Assembly (NCBI RefSeq): GCF_050589685.1
Contig: NZ_JBNGOS010000019.1
Coordinates: forward strand, 66,882 to 130,881
Length of the DNA stretch: 64,000 nt
Reading direction: 5' to 3'
From: Saccharicrinis sp050589685
GTDB lineage: Bacteria; Bacteroidota; Bacteroidia; Bacteroidales; Marinilabiliaceae
Under the pieces are notes generated by a model that saw only the letters and a list, made by a program, of their open reading frames with translations, was not told the DNA's origin and searched no databases. This document shows, piece after piece, positions 46,704-55,753 of this stretch (positions are counted from its first letter, which is position 1; each line of letters starts with the position of its first letter). A program made the position numbers and the translations under genes.

Positions 46704-48224
46704 CTACAACCCAAAGGCGTAATAATAAGTCCCCGGATAATCCTCATAGACACCTTCCATCATAACACCACCTTTTTTGTTTTCAAGGTATTTTACAAGT
46801 TCCTTAATCGACTTGTAAGGTTCTCCATCCACTTTTGTAATAATAAAACCAACTCGTACATCGGTATGCCTCTTTAATTTTCCGGCGAATAACTTTGTAA
46901 TCCTCAATCCACTATCTATACCAAGTTTGTTGGCGGTTGTTTTATCTATCTCTTCTAACTCTACCCCTAATACATCCAGTATTTTTTTGGCATCCCGTTC
47001 ATTCAGCTTTGTTTTTCCCTCTTGATTTCGCAGTGTGACCAGGAATTCCAGTTTCTTACCTTTCCGGTCAACTTCGAGTGCCACTTTATCTCCCGGATGA
47101 TGTCTTCCTATAATTTCAAGTAATTTAGCAGAAGCATTTACTTGAATATCATCTACTTTTGAAATCACATCACCAACTTTAATTCCGGCTTCTCCGGCTG
47201 CACTATTCTTCGCAATGCTGTCCACAAAAACACCTTCAGTCACATAAAGGTCTTTTTCTTTGGCGAGGTTACCGTCGACGCTGCGAATTATTAATCCCAG
47301 ATAACCTCTTTGCACCATTCCATATTTGAGCAAATCATCAATCACTTTGGAAACAATATTCGCCGGAACAGCAAAGCCATATCCTGCATAAGCTCCGGTA
47401 GGGCTCGCAATAGCGGTATTAATGCCAATCAAACCGCCATGAAGGTTTACCAGGGCGCCTCCGCTATTACCGGGATTGATGGCCGCATCTGTTTGAATAA
47501 AAGATTCAATGGCACTTTGATCCCTTAAAATATTTATATTTCGCCCTGTGGCACTAATGATTCCGGCCGTTACAGTTGAATTTAAATTAAAAGGATTCCC
47601 TACTGCCAACACCCATTCCCCAACTTGCACTTCATCTGAGTTTACAAGTGGTAAGTATGGTAAATCCTTTTCTTTTATTTGTAGCAGCGCCAAATCAGTG
47701 GAAGAGTCTGTACCGATTATTTTCGCTTTAAACACCCGATTGTCATCCAAGGTAACCTCAATGTCGTCCGCATTAGCAATAACATGATTATTTGTTACAA
47801 CATAACCATCGGCATTGATGATGACCCCGGAACCTGTTCCTACCCTTGTTTGAGGTCCTCTGTTTTGGGGTTGTGGTGAATCAAATTTAAAGTCAGGTCC
47901 AAAAAAATGTTTGAACATATCATCTTGAAAAAAATCCCTAAACCGATCAGGATATTGACGATAATTGTAGTTCTGAACGTTTTGAACCTGTGTTGATTTA
48001 ATATGTACAACCGCAGGCATTACTTTTTTTGCCACTTCCGTAAACTCTAACGGTACTATTTCGCCATTTTTATTTACCGAATAAGCAGCGCCAACAACTG
48101 GGGTACCGGAAATATGTTCAACTTTAACAGTTTTACTTGTTTTCGTTCCTATAAACTGAAAAGTACCTATTGTAAGGGCGCTGCCTAAAACTGCTGCAAT
48201 TAATAATAAACTAAATCGTTTCAT
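46704..48224 (-). CDS. DegP/DegQ (HtrA) family periplasmic serine protease
   Basis: The 506-residue product has an N-terminal membrane/signal helix (about 4-25), a trypsin-like domain with the complete triad H147 (TNNHVI), D177 (SSTDLALL) and S254 (PGNSGGAL), and two PDZ domains (about 290-380 and 400-500). It degrades or refolds misfolded envelope proteins. An SD-like GGAGGG lies about 10 bases before the ATG, unusual in this window. The N-terminal loop with DRFRDFFQDDMFKHFFG is typical of HtrA LA loops. It lies next to two Hsp20 genes on the same strand, giving a small protein-quality-control cluster. Confidence 0.93.
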   Translation of the reverse strand: MKRFSLLLIAAVLGSALTIGTFQFIGTKTSKTVKVEHISGTPVVGAAYSVNKNGEIVPLEFTEVAKKVMPAVVHIKSTQVQNVQNYNYRQYPDRFRDFFQDDMFKHFFGPDFKFDSPQPQNRGPQTRVGTGSGVIINADGYVVTNNHVIANADDIEVTLDDNRVFKAKIIGTDSSTDLALLQIKEKDLPYLPLVNSDEVQVGEWVLAVGNPFNLNSTVTAGIISATGRNINILRDQSAIESFIQTDAAINPGNSGGALVNLHGGLIGINTAIASPTGAYAGYGFAVPANIVSKVIDDLLKYGMVQRGYLGLIIRSVDGNLAKEKDLYVTEGVFVDSIAKNSAAGEAGIKVGDVISKVDDIQVNASAKLLEIIGRHHPGDKVALEVDRKGKKLEFLVTLRNQEGKTKLNERDAKKILDVLGVELEEIDKTTANKLGIDSGLRITKLFAGKLKRHTDVRVGFIITKVDGEPYKSIKELVKYLENKKGGVMMEGVYEDYPGTYYYAFGL

Positions 48225-48412
48225 TACGTTGCCCTCCTTTTAATAAATAGTTTTTATTGATGACTATTTAGTGAACTAAACCACAAGTCTCTTTTTTTTT
48301 GTTGCATTGTTTTTTCCAGTGTTTCGTCTGGCTTTTTATGTATATTTATAAGTATTTGTATTAATGATTTCCATTGATTAGCCGTTTAAACAGCTGGATA
48401 TAAGCACTGCCA

Positions 48413-48922
48413 CTATGCTGATTTTTTAAATAGACTTCCAATTTGTTGCTTAAAATTCTTAATAATGCTTGTGGCCTTATTCCTTTCGGTATCAATAGCC
48501 TTTATTGTTTCGGATTTGCCTGATACCGGAATTTCCCGGTAGCTTATAAATTTTTCTTTTTTAGGTATTTCAATATTTAAAACTCCATCTTTCAGTTTAG
48601 CTTTTATTTTATCAATATCCATATCAACTGACAACCTTGTGTTTTTTAAAAAGTGGTGTTCTATTGTCTTGTTTTCTTTATTATTCCACCACGATTTACC
48701 TTTTTTAAAAGCGCCTTTAACAGTTAGAATCTTGTCCTGTACACAAATATTTAAGTCTCTTTTTTTTAAACCGGGAACGGAATATTTAATTTTGTAAGCA
48801 TCAGGAGTTTGTGAAACCTCCTCCGTTACCGCATTCTCATATTTAATGAATGGCTCAAAGACACAAAACTCAAACAATGGGTTGAACCAAGGGTAAATGC
48901 TATTACATATAATTGTTTTCAT
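48413..48922 (-). CDS. Hsp20/alpha-crystallin family small heat shock protein (divergent)
   Basis: The 169-residue product has an alpha-crystallin domain at about 36-125: AYKIKYSVPGLKKRDLNICV, LTVKGAFKKG, HHFLKNTRLSVDMDIDKIKA, and the closing KDGVLNIEIPKKE. The N-terminal arm is short and aromatic (YPWFNPLFEF), and a ~45-residue basic tail follows the domain. It is more diverged than the neighbour at 49,066. Cytoplasmic ATP-independent holdase function is expected. Confidence 0.8.
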   Translation of the reverse strand: MKTIICNSIYPWFNPLFEFCVFEPFIKYENAVTEEVSQTPDAYKIKYSVPGLKKRDLNICVQDKILTVKGAFKKGKSWWNNKENKTIEHHFLKNTRLSVDMDIDKIKAKLKDGVLNIEIPKKEKFISYREIPVSGKSETIKAIDTERNKATSIIKNFKQQIGSLFKKSA

Positions 48923-49065
48923 CTCATTTAAGTTTTAGTTTCTAAGTTATTGGAGAAACTTGCCAATATTGATTTACCCGTATGAGGAAACAATACAATG
49001 GCTCATTTCTTAACAAGAAATTTAAGATTAATAAAACAGGGCAGGGATGGCCTGCCCATTATCAA

Positions 49066-49518
49066 TTACACAATCTTAATTTGTTTTGCGGGTTTGGGCT
49101 TAACTTCCTCACGTTTAGGAAGTGTGATGTGAAGGATCCCGTTTTCGTAATTGGCTCCAATTTTTTCCGCGTCAACTACATTTTCAGAAACGGTGAATGA
49201 GCGTTGGAACGACTGGTAACTATATTCACGTCTTGTGATCTTTTCGCCCTCTTTTTCTTCAAATTCATTTTTCTTTTCAGATGAAATAGTCAAGCGACCG
49301 TTGTCATAGTTTAATTTGAAGTCTTCTTTAGATAACCCCGGAGCAGCAACGTCAATTAAAAACTCATTGTTGTTTTCTTTAACGTTTACCGCAGGTAAGG
49401 TAGTGTCTGTGCTGGAATAGTTGGTCCTATTCCAATCCATTAATTCGCCATCAAAAAACCTATCGAAAATTGAAGGAACTGATGGGAACCAGTTGTTTGA
49501 TAATTTTGCAAGTGTCAT
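49066..49518 (-). CDS. Hsp20/alpha-crystallin family small heat shock protein
   Basis: A classical 150-residue Hsp20. The N-terminus is short (WFPSVPSIFDRFFDGELMDW), the alpha-crystallin domain runs from about 42 to 140 (VNVKENNNEFLIDVAAPGL, REYSYQSFQRSFTVSENV), with the conserved closing NGILHITLPKREE and an IxI-type tail (IKIV). A GGAGG stands 11 bases before the ATG. It binds unfolding proteins under heat or other stress and may form oligomers with the neighbouring paralogue. Confidence 0.92.
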   Translation of the reverse strand: MTLAKLSNNWFPSVPSIFDRFFDGELMDWNRTNYSSTDTTLPAVNVKENNNEFLIDVAAPGLSKEDFKLNYDNGRLTISSEKKNEFEEKEGEKITRREYSYQSFQRSFTVSENVVDAEKIGANYENGILHITLPKREEVKPKPAKQIKIV

Positions 49519-49811
49519 AGCGTTAATCCTCCAAAAATTTTAGTTCAACAAATTTTTATAAACTCATTGAGGATTTTTCAAACAGAATGCCAATTTACAG
49601 TAACCTCTTACGCTGTTTTAGTGTTTTTGCTGATTTACAAATATTTAGTTTTTTGAGTATAAAAGAGAGGATATGATTCGTCAGTAATTTTGACAGAGGG
49701 AAGGGGAGTAATAATGTCATAATGACCTCTTTAGCTGACAAACTTGCATAGGGTATGATGGAGTGTAAATAATTAACGATACTTATTCACGAATAATAAC
49801 TGTTTTCAATG

Positions 49812-49846
49812 GTATTCCCATAGGCCATTATAGCCCATGGGAATAC
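49812..49846 (-). terminator. Strong hairpin at the end of the MscS/ATP-grasp operon
   Basis: GTATTCCCAT (49,812-49,821) and ATGGGAATAC (49,837-49,846) form a perfect 10-bp stem with further GGC/GCC pairing inside. It lies 11 bases past the stop of the minus-strand gene ending at 49,857, so a transcription-end or 3'-protecting role is likely. No T-run follows. The gap 49,519-49,811 shows nothing else. Confidence 0.5.
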
Positions 49847-49856
49847 GAATCCAATT

Positions 49857-52004
49857 TTATAGTTTTTCATTTAACAAAAGAGCCAAAAGCAAAGCTCTGT
49901 CCGTAATACTATTTCTGTATATGTACTCAGCCCATTTTTTATCGTAACCGCCTGTGGGTCCCAGTCCGTCAATTTTAGGGCAACCTTTTACTACATTACA
50001 AATGTTAGACGAGCTCCAACGGTGTTCTTTTTTAATATTCACATCGCTTAGTTTTGACAATTTCCGCAAGATATTGAATACCCTTTTGCTATCTTCAGAT
50101 TCGGGCATCGGAAGCCTTGAAACCCCGCCTTGCAACTGACTGCTATACATTTTTAACTGATTCTTTGTAGGGGTTACCAATTTACTGACTTTTTGGTCAA
50201 TCGCTTCATACTCTTCTTTGTGGTTAAAGCGAACACTTATTTTAGAGGAGCCGCTGGCAAAACCTTTAAAGATATTTGATTTAAAACTGGTGTTGTATGG
50301 GGCTAATACCACATCCGGGTTATTCTTTGAGATATCCACAATAGATGCCAAAGTTTTATAAAATAGGGCCGATACTTTTGCCACATTCTCAGCTGTATTG
50401 TCAACCAATTTAACATCGTAAACGTAATTGGTACTACCTGAGCGGCTGGTAATAACACTTCCTTCATCATTTCCTCCATGCAAAGCAATAATGTGCCTTG
50501 CTTTTGCTGCTTTAGTATTTAACACTTCTCGTGAGAACTTACCGCCGATATTAGTATCAGGAATAACTATAACTCCAATTTTAAGTTTTTTTAATAAGCG
50601 GCTAAACCTTAAAGCCTGCAATGCCAGTAATGTTGTTACAATACCACCTTTGTTTTCCCATACACCAGTACCGTATAACTTGTGTTCTGTTGCATAAAAA
50701 GATTCCTGTTCTTCCAGTTTTTGTTGGTCATCAACAGACAATATTAAGAGCCAATCAACTTCTTCTTTATAAGAATTTGAGAAATAAACCACGTTGCCCA
50801 CTTCAAGGTTCGGAAAAACCTCTTGCGTAAAACCAATAGGTGCTAATTCTGTTTTTATTAAATTAATGGCCTGGTTGATACCACTTACGTTACGAACATA
50901 TGTGTTGATATTAACCAGTTTCTCCAACAATGTCTCTGCCTGGTCGTTTCTACTTCGGATAAAAGTGCGAAGACGACTGTGTAAAGGAAGTTTCTTTGAA
51001 GATGCCTCTCCTTCGATAGGTCGCATGCCACCAAAATATCTAATCGCAGCAACGTCCAGCATTCGATTAACCAATTTCTGATAATCGTAACCTGCTACTT
51101 TTGCCGCATGGGGATAAGAGCCGGAAACCCCAAGGCTTGCCATGGAGTTAATTTCTAACAAATATATATTGTCTTCTTCGTCCAAGCGTATGTCAACCCG
51201 GGCGAAATCTCTTAAACCTAAAGCTTTAAAGGATTCAATACTGAATTTTTGCATTCTGTCGGCCAGTTCCGGAGATATATTGGCCGGACAGACTTTTTGG
51301 CGTGGTTTTCCTTTTTTATCACCCACCGTTTGAATGGCATCAGGGTCACCCTCCAGGTCTATTTCCAAAACAGGAAAGGCTTCAACCGGGTTGTTTCCGA
51401 GCAGACCAACACAAAATTCTCTTCCACGAATAAACTCCTCCACTAAAGCTTGTTGCTGAAATTCCGTTACAATAAAATTAACGGCTTCTTTTAAATCTTC
51501 TTGGTTGTAAACCACCTTGAGCCCAAAAGAAACGCTTTCCATTTTGGGTTTAACAATTACTGGATAATGAACCGTTGAAAAGTCGTCCTCAACACTGCTG
51601 AAAACCCAAAAATCGGGCGTTGGCAACCGGTGGTTTTGCCAAACAATTTTTGTCATTACTTTATCTAATGCCAAAGCATGTCCCGAAGGTGTCGAGCCCA
51701 CGTAAGGAATTCCTAGCATTTCCAGCATGGAAGGGATGTGCGTATATCTGCTTTCACCTTGAATACCATAGGCCATATTAAACACCATTCCCATATGCTC
51801 ACCATCAATAACCCTGGGCATATAATGTTGCAGACGTTCAATGATGTACATGTTTCCATCTAAAATATGTACATTATGCCCGGCTTTTTCAAGGCTTTCG
51901 GCTACCCGTTTTACATTCGCCTCAGAATAAAACTCTTTATTCTGCATGCCCAACGTGTTAATTACACCCGTTAAATCTTTATTATAAATAAGCGCTATTT
52001 TCAT
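49857..52004 (-). CDS. ATP-grasp (D-Ala-D-Ala ligase-like) protein fused to M20-like domain
   Basis: A 715-residue fusion. Residues 1-320 are a D-alanine-D-alanine-ligase-type ATP-grasp: the Ddl-like start MKIALIYNKD, K152 in VIVKPK, EEFIRGREFCVGLLG, and the metal-binding end ARVDIR (D271) and LLEINSMASLG (E284, N286). Residues about 345-715 have the layout of M20 peptidases, but the metal ligands are changed: SVDDQQ (423-428) for the GHxD, VWENKGG for DxKGG, DTNIGG (483-488) for the EE, and no histidine after GLGPTGG. The second half is thus probably non-catalytic. It begins 4 bases after an MscS gene in a three-gene operon. A peptide or amino-acid ligase is likely; the substrates are unknown. 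Confidence 0.8.
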   Translation of the reverse strand: MKIALIYNKDLTGVINTLGMQNKEFYSEANVKRVAESLEKAGHNVHILDGNMYIIERLQHYMPRVIDGEHMGMVFNMAYGIQGESRYTHIPSMLEMLGIPYVGSTPSGHALALDKVMTKIVWQNHRLPTPDFWVFSSVEDDFSTVHYPVIVKPKMESVSFGLKVVYNQEDLKEAVNFIVTEFQQQALVEEFIRGREFCVGLLGNNPVEAFPVLEIDLEGDPDAIQTVGDKKGKPRQKVCPANISPELADRMQKFSIESFKALGLRDFARVDIRLDEEDNIYLLEINSMASLGVSGSYPHAAKVAGYDYQKLVNRMLDVAAIRYFGGMRPIEGEASSKKLPLHSRLRTFIRSRNDQAETLLEKLVNINTYVRNVSGINQAINLIKTELAPIGFTQEVFPNLEVGNVVYFSNSYKEEVDWLLILSVDDQQKLEEQESFYATEHKLYGTGVWENKGGIVTTLLALQALRFSRLLKKLKIGVIVIPDTNIGGKFSREVLNTKAAKARHIIALHGGNDEGSVITSRSGSTNYVYDVKLVDNTAENVAKVSALFYKTLASIVDISKNNPDVVLAPYNTSFKSNIFKGFASGSSKISVRFNHKEEYEAIDQKVSKLVTPTKNQLKMYSSQLQGGVSRLPMPESEDSKRVFNILRKLSKLSDVNIKKEHRWSSSNICNVVKGCPKIDGLGPTGGYDKKWAEYIYRNSITDRALLLALLLNEKL

Positions 52005-52008
52005 TTTA

Positions 52009-52848
52009 TTAAAATTCTTTTGATTTTAAATGTAAATCCATTTGAGGGAATGGGATAGTTATGCCATTTTCCTTCAGTTTGGCATGAATAATTCTTCTGA
52101 TATCGCTTTTGACTCTTTCTATTTCAAATATATTCTCGCTAAAAAACAGGACCTGAAAATCAATGGATGACGATCCAAAATCAATCAGTCTGGCTTCTAT
52201 CAAGTTCTTGTTGAATATGTCGGGATGAGCTAAAACGCTGGCTTCCAGGGTTTTTATCACCAACTCAATGTCACTTCCATAGCTAACGCCAATATTTATT
52301 TTAAACCTGGTTTTCTTTGACTGATGACTCCAGTTGATTACTTTGTTTGTTGTAATCAGGGAATTGGGGATGATCACCGTTATTTCGTCCCGGTTTAATC
52401 CTTTCGATGTTCTAATTCCAATAATTTGAACCTTAACGATGTCACCATCAATTTCCAAAATATCACCTAGTTTGATGGAACGCTCCGATAATAAGATGAT
52501 TCCGGAAATAACATCGTTAAAGGTTTGTTGTAAACCAAGACCTACCCCAACCAACAGAGCAGCTGAACCGGCTATAAGTAAAGTTAATTTAATGCCCATG
52601 GATTCCAAAAAGAAACCGATGGCAATAAGCCAAACTATATATTTGATGATTTTAAATATGGCGTAGGCAGTTCCATCGTCAAGCTTACTAAATAATCGTT
52701 TTTGCCATAAAGCCTTTTTTATGATTCTAAGAATAAGCCTAGTGACAAAATAAATGGCAATTATTATAAATAGCGTAAAAACTTTTAATTGCGTATTGCC
52801 CAAATTAAGTATGGTATAATCTAAAACGTTTTTAATTTCTTCCATCAT
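52009..52848 (-). CDS. MscS-family mechanosensitive channel (second of pair)
   Basis: The 279-residue product has N-terminal membrane helices (about 20-42, 65-85), the pore helix in LLIAGSAALLVGVGLGLQQTFNDVISG, then the MscS beta domain (GDILEIDGDIVKVQIIGIRTS, ITVIIPNSLITTNKVINWS) and an alpha/beta end. It releases solutes when membrane tension rises. It is 5 bases downstream of the other MscS gene and 4 bases upstream of the ATP-grasp fusion, so all three are translated from one message. Confidence 0.92.
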   Translation of the reverse strand: MMEEIKNVLDYTILNLGNTQLKVFTLFIIIAIYFVTRLILRIIKKALWQKRLFSKLDDGTAYAIFKIIKYIVWLIAIGFFLESMGIKLTLLIAGSAALLVGVGLGLQQTFNDVISGIILLSERSIKLGDILEIDGDIVKVQIIGIRTSKGLNRDEITVIIPNSLITTNKVINWSHQSKKTRFKINIGVSYGSDIELVIKTLEASVLAHPDIFNKNLIEARLIDFGSSSIDFQVLFFSENIFEIERVKSDIRRIIHAKLKENGITIPFPQMDLHLKSKEF

Positions 52849-52853
52849 ATGAG

Positions 52854-53702
52854 TTACTTTCCAAATTTATCAAGCTGTTTTTTTATTATAACCTCTTGGT
52901 GAGGATAGGGTATCGAAATGCCATTCTCTCTAAATAGTTTGGGTATTGAATAGTTTAAGTCACAGGATATAATGAACGCATCATCGTTATCCTTGGCCCA
53001 AACCCAAGCCCGCAGTCGATAGGCATACTCTTCAATGGTTACGATCCTGACCATTACTTTAGGCGAGCCCTTTTCAATTTGTTCAGCGGTTCTGGCATCC
53101 ACTGTCAATGGATGCTTTTCTGCCTCTTCCTTCAATATCTCCAGCGCTTTATCGATGTCAGAATTAAAATCTATGCGGAATTCAATATGCTTTTTGATGG
53201 AAATATCCGAGATGGAACTGTTTACTATGGTTTCTTCACTGATAATTCCATTGGGTATAATAATTCTCCTGTTTTCGTAATCCCGAATTACAATATGTCT
53301 TAATGTTATCTCCTCAACAATACCTCGGTATATGTTACCAATATACACCGTATCACCCACCCTAAAAGGACGAAATATCAGTATAAATATACCGCTTATT
53401 ATATTTCCAAACGCTTTTTGGGCTGCAAAACCAACAATGGCAGCAAAAATACCTGCACCGGCAAATAAAGCAGTCCCAATATTTTTTAATCCCGGTATAT
53501 ATTGGATAATATAAATGATGACTACACTAAATATGATGAACCCTACAGAATTTTTAAGGAACGAAAACGAGGTGGCATCGGCTGAAACTCTTTTGGCGTA
53601 TTTGGTCGTCAAAAGTTTAATCACTCTTCGTAATATAAGGTTAATTATTAGGGCTGCTAAAACAACTATGCCAATTTTAATTAGGGTATAATATTCTTCC
53701 AT
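52854..53702 (-). CDS. MscS-family mechanosensitive channel (first of pair)
   Basis: The 282-residue product has membrane helices at about 8-28 and 50-70, the pore region IGTALFAGAGIFAAIVGFAAQKAFGNIISG, and the beta domain RVGDTVYIGNIYRGIVEEITLRHIVIRDY, IIIPNGIISEETIVN. The C-terminal part differs from the neighbour's, so the two are old paralogues and may gate at different tensions or form mixed channels. First gene of the operon. Confidence 0.92.
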   Translation of the reverse strand: MEEYYTLIKIGIVVLAALIINLILRRVIKLLTTKYAKRVSADATSFSFLKNSVGFIIFSVVIIYIIQYIPGLKNIGTALFAGAGIFAAIVGFAAQKAFGNIISGIFILIFRPFRVGDTVYIGNIYRGIVEEITLRHIVIRDYENRRIIIPNGIISEETIVNSSISDISIKKHIEFRIDFNSDIDKALEILKEEAEKHPLTVDARTAEQIEKGSPKVMVRIVTIEEYAYRLRAWVWAKDNDDAFIISCDLNYSIPKLFRENGISIPYPHQEVIIKKQLDKFGK

Positions 53703-53782
53703 TTATGTGTCGTATTTTACATTAACAATGTACGAATAATGTCAATGTTTTACCATTCCAAAAGCTTAACTTTAGGTACCTC

Positions 53783-53823
53783 ACCTCCCATATTCTGCCA
53801 TTTTTCAGCAGAATATGGGAGGT
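53783..53823. terminator. 16-bp perfect inverted repeat
   Basis: ACCTCCCATATTCTGC (53,783-53,798) pairs without mismatch with 53,808-53,823 across a 9-base loop. It lies between the mscS start (53,702) and the small reading frame ending at 53,834, so it may terminate a minus-strand transcript entering from the right. Neither side has a clean T-run. Confidence 0.45.
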
Positions 53824-53833
53824 AATATACTAA

Positions 53834-54046
53834 TTATTTACCGGAATAATTACGGTCCCCACAGCGGTTAAGTTTAGCTAAAATTTCAGTAGCCAAAATC
53901 AAACTTTGCCAAGTGGCTAACCAGTGTTGGACACTATTAATGTATTGACCAGTATGGATATACATGATCAGACTAAGTTGTGCATCGTGTGGTTTTAGTT
54001 CTTTTGTTTTAGGTGAAAATGTATTTCTTTTTTGTTTAGACGCCAA
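53834..54046 (-). CDS. Possible small protein, 70 codons, TTG start
   Basis: The frame runs from a TTG (no ATG available; the next in-frame ATG is codon 28) to a stop just before the 16-bp hairpin. The product (MASKQKRNTFSPKTKEL ... WLATWQSLILATEILAKL ... GDRNYSGK) has one amphipathic helix and matches nothing I know. A palindrome (CCAATCA-TC-TGATTGG, 54,043-54,058) overlaps the start. Support is the neat position before a hairpin; it may be chance. The rest of the gap to 54,188 shows nothing. Confidence 0.2.
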   Translation of the reverse strand: MASKQKRNTFSPKTKELKPHDAQLSLIMYIHTGQYINSVQHWLATWQSLILATEILAKLNRCGDRNYSGK

Positions 54047-54188
54047 TCATCTGATTGGTAACACATTTTTTTTATATGTTTTGCAGGTATAATATTACAA
54101 GTTTGTAGAGGTAAAAGTTTCTGCACTGTAGTTATCGCTATTTGCGGTAATTCAATACATTGTTTTTTCTTTCAGAACTTGAATCCTT

Positions 54189-54803
54189 TTATTTGTTTTC
54201 GATAATGATAGGGTTTTTTAATATTCTGTCCGACAGATCGTCGAATTTATTGTGCCATTTGTCGGCTGCAATAATTATCTGCGCTTTTTTTACGCCATCG
54301 CCAATGCGATAAATAATGGAGTGGGAACTGTTTGTGATAAGCGTGTCGGCATCGTCCATAATAATAAGGCTTATTTTGGTCATGGGAACACCGTTGATGT
54401 TAACCAGTTCGGTCAGGCGTTTGGGCGTGCAAATTAATACATCCAGACCATCGTAAATTTCATCTTTCTGATACTGAATGATACCCTTGTCAAAAGCTAC
54501 AAAAGTCCTTAGATTGCACTGTTTGCCAAGCAGCGCTATCTGTTCTTCGATTTCAAATGCTTTTTCTTTAGTTGACGTGATAATGATGGCGCGGGGTGCC
54601 TCTTCAAACGGCTTTTTCAATTGCTGGATGGTTCCAATAACAAGGGCTGTGGTTTTACCCGAATCTTTTGGTGATATCAGAATTACATCAGCACCGGATT
54701 TAATTTTAGGAATGGCATCTGTTTGAATCTGTCTGGGTGTTTTGTCGAGGCCCTCATTTATAATTCCTGTAGCCAGTTCGGGTAATAACTTTTTTAATTT
54801 CAT
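54189..54803 (-). CDS. Single-domain DEAD-box-helicase-like protein
   Basis: The 204-residue product contains only the first RecA-like domain of a DEAD-box helicase: Q-motif TPRQIQTDAIP (22-32), Walker A SPKDSGKT (44-51), motif Ia-like IIITSTKEKAFEIEEQ, Ib TPKRLTEL, motif II DDAD (150-153), and IAAD in place of SAT (179-181). The second RecA domain is absent, and no matching sequence follows downstream, so this is a complete short protein and not a fresh truncation. Without the second domain it cannot unwind RNA by the usual mechanism; ATP binding or RNA binding is possible. Confidence 0.7.
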   Translation of the reverse strand: MKLKKLLPELATGIINEGLDKTPRQIQTDAIPKIKSGADVILISPKDSGKTTALVIGTIQQLKKPFEEAPRAIIITSTKEKAFEIEEQIALLGKQCNLRTFVAFDKGIIQYQKDEIYDGLDVLICTPKRLTELVNINGVPMTKISLIIMDDADTLITNSSHSIIYRIGDGVKKAQIIIAADKWHNKFDDLSDRILKNPIIIENK

Positions 54804-54858
54804 GTACTTTCCTTGTTATTCGGGTTGTAGAAAGCGCAAAAATAATAAAATTAGGCTA

Positions 54859-55323
54859 CTATTTTACAAACGATAAAAATTGCGAAATAAAACCAATCAA
54901 ATGCATCTTCATATTTCTTTCGAGCAATCTAAACCCATATGTGGACAAGTCTACTATGTTGGGGTAATGTGCAACAATTAGCTCCTTAACTTTTTGATGT
55001 ACGGTTTCGGAAAAAGCGCTTTGCCTGGCGATAACCTGTTCCTTGTTTAAAAGCCTGTCCATGTACCCCAACTCTTCAATTTTTCTTTCCTCAGGATAGT
55101 TTTTGTCTTTGTCCAATACGGACTCCGTCGCACTCAAAACTTCGGTTGCATAATGGCCCATCATATCGTTCAGAACATCCTTTTGCTTAAATTCGGGATA
55201 ATAATCCAAAATAACATCCATTATCACCGATTTGAATTCCAACTTAAATTCAGCATAAAATTTGTCCGTACGTTTAAAGTTGGTAAATAACTCATTTAAT
55301 TTTCTTTCTTTGTCAAAAGGCAT
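54859..55323 (-). CDS. Conserved-looking helical protein of unknown function
   Basis: An upstream in-frame start at 55,389 exists, but the ATG at 55,323 (MPFDKERKLNELF) is preferred because the upstream stretch is short and atypical. The ~154-residue product is highly charged and helical, with no signal peptide or cysteines, and ends MKMHLIGFISQFLSFVK. I recognise no domain. It is 55 bases before the DEAD-like gene on the same strand and may be cotranscribed with it. Confidence 0.5.
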   Translation of the reverse strand: MPFDKERKLNELFTNFKRTDKFYAEFKLEFKSVIMDVILDYYPEFKQKDVLNDMMGHYATEVLSATESVLDKDKNYPEERKIEELGYMDRLLNKEQVIARQSAFSETVHQKVKELIVAHYPNIVDLSTYGFRLLERNMKMHLIGFISQFLSFVK

Positions 55324-55483
55324 AACTAGTCGATTTATCTTGCATGATATATGTTTTAACGCAGAAACAAGAAAAAAGATTAATGCCATGTTGTTTTAGT
55401 TGGAAGGATTCCATAATGGATTCTCCGCAGGCAATGCTAGTTTTCAAATTTTAGCGTGTATCTATGGGGTACTGATACCACAT

Positions 55484-55518
55484 AAAAAAAGCCATCCGAA
55501 CGAAGTCGAATGGCTTTT
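55484..55518 (-). terminator. Intrinsic terminator of the tRNA-Tyr/tRNA-Gly unit
   Basis: On the minus strand AAAAGCCAT pairs with ATGGCTTTT (plus positions 55,510-55,518 and 55,487-55,495), with inner TCG/CGA pairs, and is followed by a T-run (plus-strand AAAA at 55,484-55,487). It starts 6 bases after the tRNA-Gly 3' end. Confidence 0.75.
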
Positions 55519-55523
55519 GAATG

Positions 55524-55596
55524 AGCGAAAGACGGGGATCAAACCCGCGACCCTCAGCTTGGAAGGCTGATGCTCTATCAGCTGAGCTACTTTCGC
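55524..55596 (-). tRNA. tRNA-Gly (anticodon TCC)
   Basis: A 73-base cloverleaf: acceptor stem GCGAAAG/CTTTCGC, D-arm GCTC/GAGC, anticodon arm TCAGC-CTTCCAA-GCTGA with anticodon TCC, T-arm GCGGG-TTTGATC-CCCGT with one G-U pair. The CCA end is not encoded. It lies downstream of tRNA-Tyr on the same strand. Confidence 0.95.
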
Positions 55597-55753
55597 CTGT
55601 GCTTTGTTATGGGCGATGGCCACTTTTATGCTGCCATTTACCCCTTGAATGCAATGCTTGGGCCACTTCCTTAAAATACAAATCTTCGGTTCGTTTGTTT
55701 TCGAGAGCCACATTGGCATATTTCATATAAATCGAACGTCTTCCGATTTTAAG

